Source: Candidatus Njordarchaeota archaeon (GTDB lineage Archaea; Asgardarchaeota; Njordarchaeia; Njordarchaeales; Njordarchaeaceae). From it: a stretch of 8,793 bases of DNA. Below the pieces are notes generated by a model. It was not told the DNA's origin and did no database searches. It saw only the letters and a program-made list of their open reading frames with translations. How positions within the stretch are numbered: position 1 is the first letter of the stretch; each line of letters opens with the position of its first letter. Of this stretch, positions 5,937-8,793 are shown piece after piece. Made by a program: the position numbers and the translations under genes. The stretch spans positions 1 to 8,793 of the forward strand of contig JAHKLF010000052.1 in the NCBI GenBank assembly GCA_029856615.1, given 5' to 3'.

Positions 5937-5959
5937 TGGCTATCTAAGTGTGTATTAAA

Positions 5960-7240
5960 ATGAATAAACTGGCGTGTGATGTTGTCGTTATTGGAGGAGG
6001 AATTGCTGGTATTCAGGCATCATTAGATCTCGCCAACATGAACTATAAAGTTATTCTTTTAGACTCGGGTCCAAGCATTGGCGGAAAAATGATCTTACTT
6101 AGTAAAACATTTCCCACATTGGATTGTGCATCATGTATAGCTACTCCACGTATGGCAGAGAGCACTCATCACCCGAACATTAAAATATTGACCTATTTAC
6201 AAATAGTCTCGATAGATAAGCATGACAGTTCATTTGAAATCAAGATACTAAAGAAGCCTAGATATGTTGACGAGAGTAAATGCATTGGGTGTGGAAGGTG
6301 TTCGGAGGTATGCCCCGTTGAGGTTCCGAATGAATACGAGGGTGGTTTAGTTCCAAGAAAAGCGATTTACATACCATTTCCGAATTCTCTTCCAAATGTC
6401 GCATTGATAGATAAAGAAAATTGCATCAAATGCGGCGCCTGCGAAAGAGTATGCCCCGTGAAAGCTATCGATCGCAACCAAAAACAAGAGGAAGTTCTAA
6501 TTGAAGCTAAAGCAGTTATCATCGCCACCGGTATTGATCTCATTGACTATTCAAAGAAAATCGAATACGGTGGAGGCAAATATGTCAATGTTCTATCTTC
6601 TTATCAATTCGAAAGAATTCTCAACGCTACGCATCCGTATGGTCACATTTTAAGACCCTCAGATGGAAAAATTCCACGCAACATAGGTTATGTTTTATGT
6701 GTTGGTTCTAGAGACTTAAATTGGGGGGTAAAATATTGTAGCGCGGTATGTTGTATGTATAGTATAAAACACGCAATAATGGCCCTTCATCACTTACATG
6801 ATGCCGAAATTACAATATATTACATGGATATTAGAACATATGGTAAAGGCTTTGAGGAATTTTATAATAGGGCTGTGAAAGAAGGAGTTAAATTCGTGCG
6901 TGGAAAAGTCGCTAAAATCGAGGAAGATCCGGAAACGAAAGATCTCTTTGTTTATCTAGAGAACTTTGATACTGGAAAAGTAGAGATTAGACGGCATGAT
7001 CTGGTGGTTTTAGCTGTAGGCATCGTACCGACAATAAACGATTCAGCTTTGTTCAAGGCAAAATTAAATGTGTATGGATTTATTGAAAGGAAATTAATCG
7101 ATGTGGATCCCGCGTCCACAAGTATTGATGGAATCTTTGTTGCTGGAACAGCTGCCGGTCCTATGGATATCCCAGACACAATAACTAGCGCTAGCGCGGC
7201 CGCTATGAAAGCAGCTTTGTATATTGAGAGAAAAGGGTGA
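5960..7240 (+). CDS. qmoA: QmoA-like short HdrA flavoprotein, copy 2
   Basis: This is a 426-residue paralogue of the QmoA-like protein at 979-2289, with the same domain order. It has FAD motif GGGIAG (12-17), FPTLDCASCIATPRM (51-65, Cys56 and Cys59), a full inserted two-cluster ferredoxin (Cys108/111/114/118 and Cys155/158/161/165), VLCVGSRD (245-252), Cys260, 264 and 265, MDIRTYGKGFEEF (289-301) and GIFVAGTAAGPMDIPD (391-406). All cluster ligands seen in copy 1 are kept. The copies are roughly half identical by eye, so the duplication is old. A GTG at 5948 would add four residues, but the TATA box at 5921-5930 places transcription start after that codon, and the ATG at 5960 aligns with copy 1. 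It is followed five bases later by the second qmoB-like gene. It is likely a soluble electron-transfer flavoprotein; its partner is unknown. Confidence 0.87.
   Translation: MNKLACDVVVIGGGIAGIQASLDLANMNYKVILLDSGPSIGGKMILLSKTFPTLDCASCIATPRMAESTHHPNIKILTYLQIVSIDKHDSSFEIKILKKPRYVDESKCIGCGRCSEVCPVEVPNEYEGGLVPRKAIYIPFPNSLPNVALIDKENCIKCGACERVCPVKAIDRNQKQEEVLIEAKAVIIATGIDLIDYSKKIEYGGGKYVNVLSSYQFERILNATHPYGHILRPSDGKIPRNIGYVLCVGSRDLNWGVKYCSAVCCMYSIKHAIMALHHLHDAEITIYYMDIRTYGKGFEEFYNRAVKEGVKFVRGKVAKIEEDPETKDLFVYLENFDTGKVEIRRHDLVVLAVGIVPTINDSALFKAKLNVYGFIERKLIDVDPASTSIDGIFVAGTAAGPMDIPDTITSASAAAMKAALYIERKG
7234..7240 (+). promoter_or_regulatory. Ribosome binding site deciding a GTG start
   Basis: AGGGTGA overlaps the stop codon of the upstream gene and lies five bases before GTG 7246. 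An ATG at 7244 is in another frame and is followed at once by TGA. GTG is therefore the start of the next gene. Confidence 0.7.
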
Positions 7241-7245
7241 GAAAT

Positions 7246-8793
7246 GTGAGCGATGAAGTACGAATTGGAGTATATGTATGTCATTGTGGTGGGAACATAT
7301 CAGATACTGTTGATGTTGAAAAAGTAGTTGAGGAAATCTCTAAAATTCCTGGTGTTGTAGTTGCTAGGCATTTCATATTTATGTGTTCTGACGCCGGTCA
7401 AAAAATGATTGAGGAAGACATTAAAAAGCATAATTTAAATAGAGTGATTGTAGCAGCTTGTTCACCAAGCCTTCATGAATTAACATTCAGAAACGCGGTC
7501 GGTAGAGCTGGATTAAATCAATATCTATATGAACATGTGAACCTGAGAGAACAATGTAGTTGGGTGCATCGGGATAAAGAAAAAGCAACAAAAAAGGCGA
7601 TAAATCTCATCGCGATGGCAATAGGTAAAGCTAAAAATTTAGAACCTCTGGAGCGTCAGAAATTATCGGTCCAACGAAATGTTGCTATCATAGGCGGAGG
7701 TTTAGCTGGATTAAGAGCAGCAGTAGATTTAGCTAAATATGGCCTTAATGTATACATTATAGAAAAGACCCCGTTTTTAGGTGGAAAATTAAGTCAACAT
7801 TATATCGTTTTTCCATCAGAGAGACGTGGGAGGGACATAATAGAGGATTTAATCAACGAAATTAAGGTCAATCCCAACGTTAAAATATATACTTGTGCTC
7901 AAGTGACTAATGTCAGCGGCTTTGTAGGCAATTTCGAGGTTGAAATCGTAATTAATCCGAGATACGTCAAAGAGATATGCAAGGATCGGGACTACAAAAA
8001 AGCAATAGAAGCGTGTCCCGTTGAGGTGGATGACGAATTTAACTATGGATTATCAAAGAGAAAAGCTATTTATATTCCGTATGATGGAGCTTTTCCGCCA
8101 TACCCAGCAATAGATATGAAAGCATGCACTAAATGTGGTAAGTGCGTTGAAATATTAGGCGAAGATGCAATAGATCTCGAAGAAAAACCAAGGACTGAAA
8201 AAATAAACGTCGGAGCAATAATCGTAGCGACAGGCTTTGAGCCTTATCAACCTGAGAAGGGAGAATTTGGATACGGAGAAATTCCGAATATAATAACTTT
8301 ACCGCAACTGGAGAGATTACTTGATCCTCAGGGGCCTACAAAGGGGGATCTAGTCATAGGGGGAGTAAAACCAAGAAACATAGCTTTTATAACATGCGTC
8401 GGAAGCAGGGAAACTCCTGAACAATTTCCTGATAAGAAAAAACTAAATCAGTATTGCTCCCGATACTGTTGCACAGCTACAATTCATTTAGCAACGAAAT
8501 TAAAAGAGAAGATCCCAGAATCGAATATCTTCGTAATTTTCAGGGATATCCGAACTTACGGATTATTCGAGGATTACTATTATAAGGCATCGGAAAGAGG
8601 AGTCATGTTCTTTAGGTACAAAGAGATACCAAAGATAGAAGCAGGAAATGGAAAAACGTATATCAAAGTGAAAGATGTCATGACTTTTCATCAAGAAATA
8701 ATCATTCCCGCAGATCTGATCGTTCTAAGCGTTGGTATGGAACCAGGAAGGGACCTCAAAAAACTTTCTGAAATACTTAGATTTCCATTGGGA
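7246..8793 (+). CDS. qmoB: QmoB-like long HdrA flavoprotein, copy 2 (3' end cut by window)
   Basis: The frame opens at GTG 7246 and stays open to the last base, giving 516 residues of a protein paralogous to that at 2295-4247. Visible parts are the N-terminal iron-sulfur domain with VCHCGGNI (Cys12, Cys14), FMCSDAGQ (Cys47) and AACSPSLHE (Cys72); the FAD motif GGGLAG (150-155); a degenerate inserted ferredoxin keeping Cys257 and Cys294/297/300; TCVGSRE; YCSRYCC (403-409); and FRDIRTYG. The FPS loop at 189-191 again lacks the CxxC seen in QmoA. A C-terminal ferredoxin and any MvhD-like domain would lie beyond the window. It is translationally coupled to the second qmoA-like gene. The first codons share a 71-base block with copy 1 at near identity. 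It is expected to pair with the upstream QmoA-like protein as a heterodimeric electron-transfer unit. Confidence 0.87.
   Translation, partial: MSDEVRIGVYVCHCGGNISDTVDVEKVVEEISKIPGVVVARHFIFMCSDAGQKMIEEDIKKHNLNRVIVAACSPSLHELTFRNAVGRAGLNQYLYEHVNLREQCSWVHRDKEKATKKAINLIAMAIGKAKNLEPLERQKLSVQRNVAIIGGGLAGLRAAVDLAKYGLNVYIIEKTPFLGGKLSQHYIVFPSERRGRDIIEDLINEIKVNPNVKIYTCAQVTNVSGFVGNFEVEIVINPRYVKEICKDRDYKKAIEACPVEVDDEFNYGLSKRKAIYIPYDGAFPPYPAIDMKACTKCGKCVEILGEDAIDLEEKPRTEKINVGAIIVATGFEPYQPEKGEFGYGEIPNIITLPQLERLLDPQGPTKGDLVIGGVKPRNIAFITCVGSRETPEQFPDKKKLNQYCSRYCCTATIHLATKLKEKIPESNIFVIFRDIRTYGLFEDYYYKASERGVMFFRYKEIPKIEAGNGKTYIKVKDVMTFHQEIIIPADLIVLSVGMEPGRDLKKLSEILRFPLG
7261..7331 (+). repeat. 71-base near-identical block, copy 2 (in qmoB copy 2)
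   Basis: This is the second copy of the block at 2304-2374, with 70 of 71 bases identical and the same reading frame. The two copies start 4957 bases apart in direct orientation. Homology drops abruptly at both edges. Confidence 0.92.

Noticed and set aside
5948..5959. GTG start four codons upstream for the second QmoA-like gene
   Set aside because: The TATA box at 5921-5930 predicts transcription starting after this codon, and the ATG at 5960 aligns better with the paralogue.
5711..5959. tRNA, box C/D RNA or CRISPR repeat in the longest spacer
   Set aside because: I found no cloverleaf, no paired RTGATGA and CTGA boxes, and no repeated unit. Only the terminator, TATA elements and mini-ORF are supportable.
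6952..7284. A 110-codon minus-strand open frame across the end of the second qmoA-like gene
   Set aside because: It is antisense to conserved coding sequence and crosses the gene junction and the next start site without domain support.

Overview
The window looks like a piece of a thermophilic archaeal chromosome, most plausibly Thermoproteota or Korarchaeota-like. This is inferred from AT-rich DNA, heavy use of AGA/AGG and ATA codons, TATA-box promoters, GGTGA/GGAGG ribosome binding sites, T-tract terminators, and HdrA/Qmo-type proteins. No rRNA or marker gene is present, so the lineage is only a guess. All genes seen are on the + strand, and no mobile element, CRISPR array, tRNA or rRNA was seen.

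Layout. (1) Bases 1-482 hold the 3' end of a DsrE-family protein followed by a TusA-family sulfur carrier, both sulfur-trafficking proteins. (2) Bases 546-5710 form a tight operon: a stand-alone MvhD-like protein, a QmoA-like short HdrA, a QmoB-like long HdrA, a small winged-helix protein, and a QmoC-like fusion of a two-cluster HdrC ferredoxin with a six-helix cytochrome b-type membrane domain. (3) Bases 5711-5959 are intergenic, with a T-tract terminator, two TATA-like boxes and a 14-codon mini-ORF behind a strong ribosome binding site. (4) Bases 5960-8793 carry a second QmoA-like gene and a second QmoB-like gene; the latter is cut by the window end and starts at GTG.

How the genes may work together. 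The first operon can build a membrane-bound quinone-interacting oxidoreductase. QmoC would exchange electrons with the quinone pool, and the two HdrA-type flavoproteins plus the MvhD-like subunit would pass them to or from a soluble partner. In sulfate reducers Qmo serves APS reductase; no such enzyme is visible here. The DsrE/TusA neighbours suggest a sulfur-relay context. No HdrB or CCG-domain protein is present, so a heterodisulfide active site is not seen. The second QmoAB pair may be an alternative soluble arm for another partner.

Most notable observations: a 71-base block shared almost perfectly by the two QmoB genes inside otherwise diverged sequence (likely gene conversion); a structurally coherent loss of exactly one [4Fe-4S] cluster in both QmoB-type proteins; an MvhD-like subunit that is a separate gene rather than a QmoB C-terminal domain and has lost most family cysteines; and a winged-helix gene inside the complex operon.
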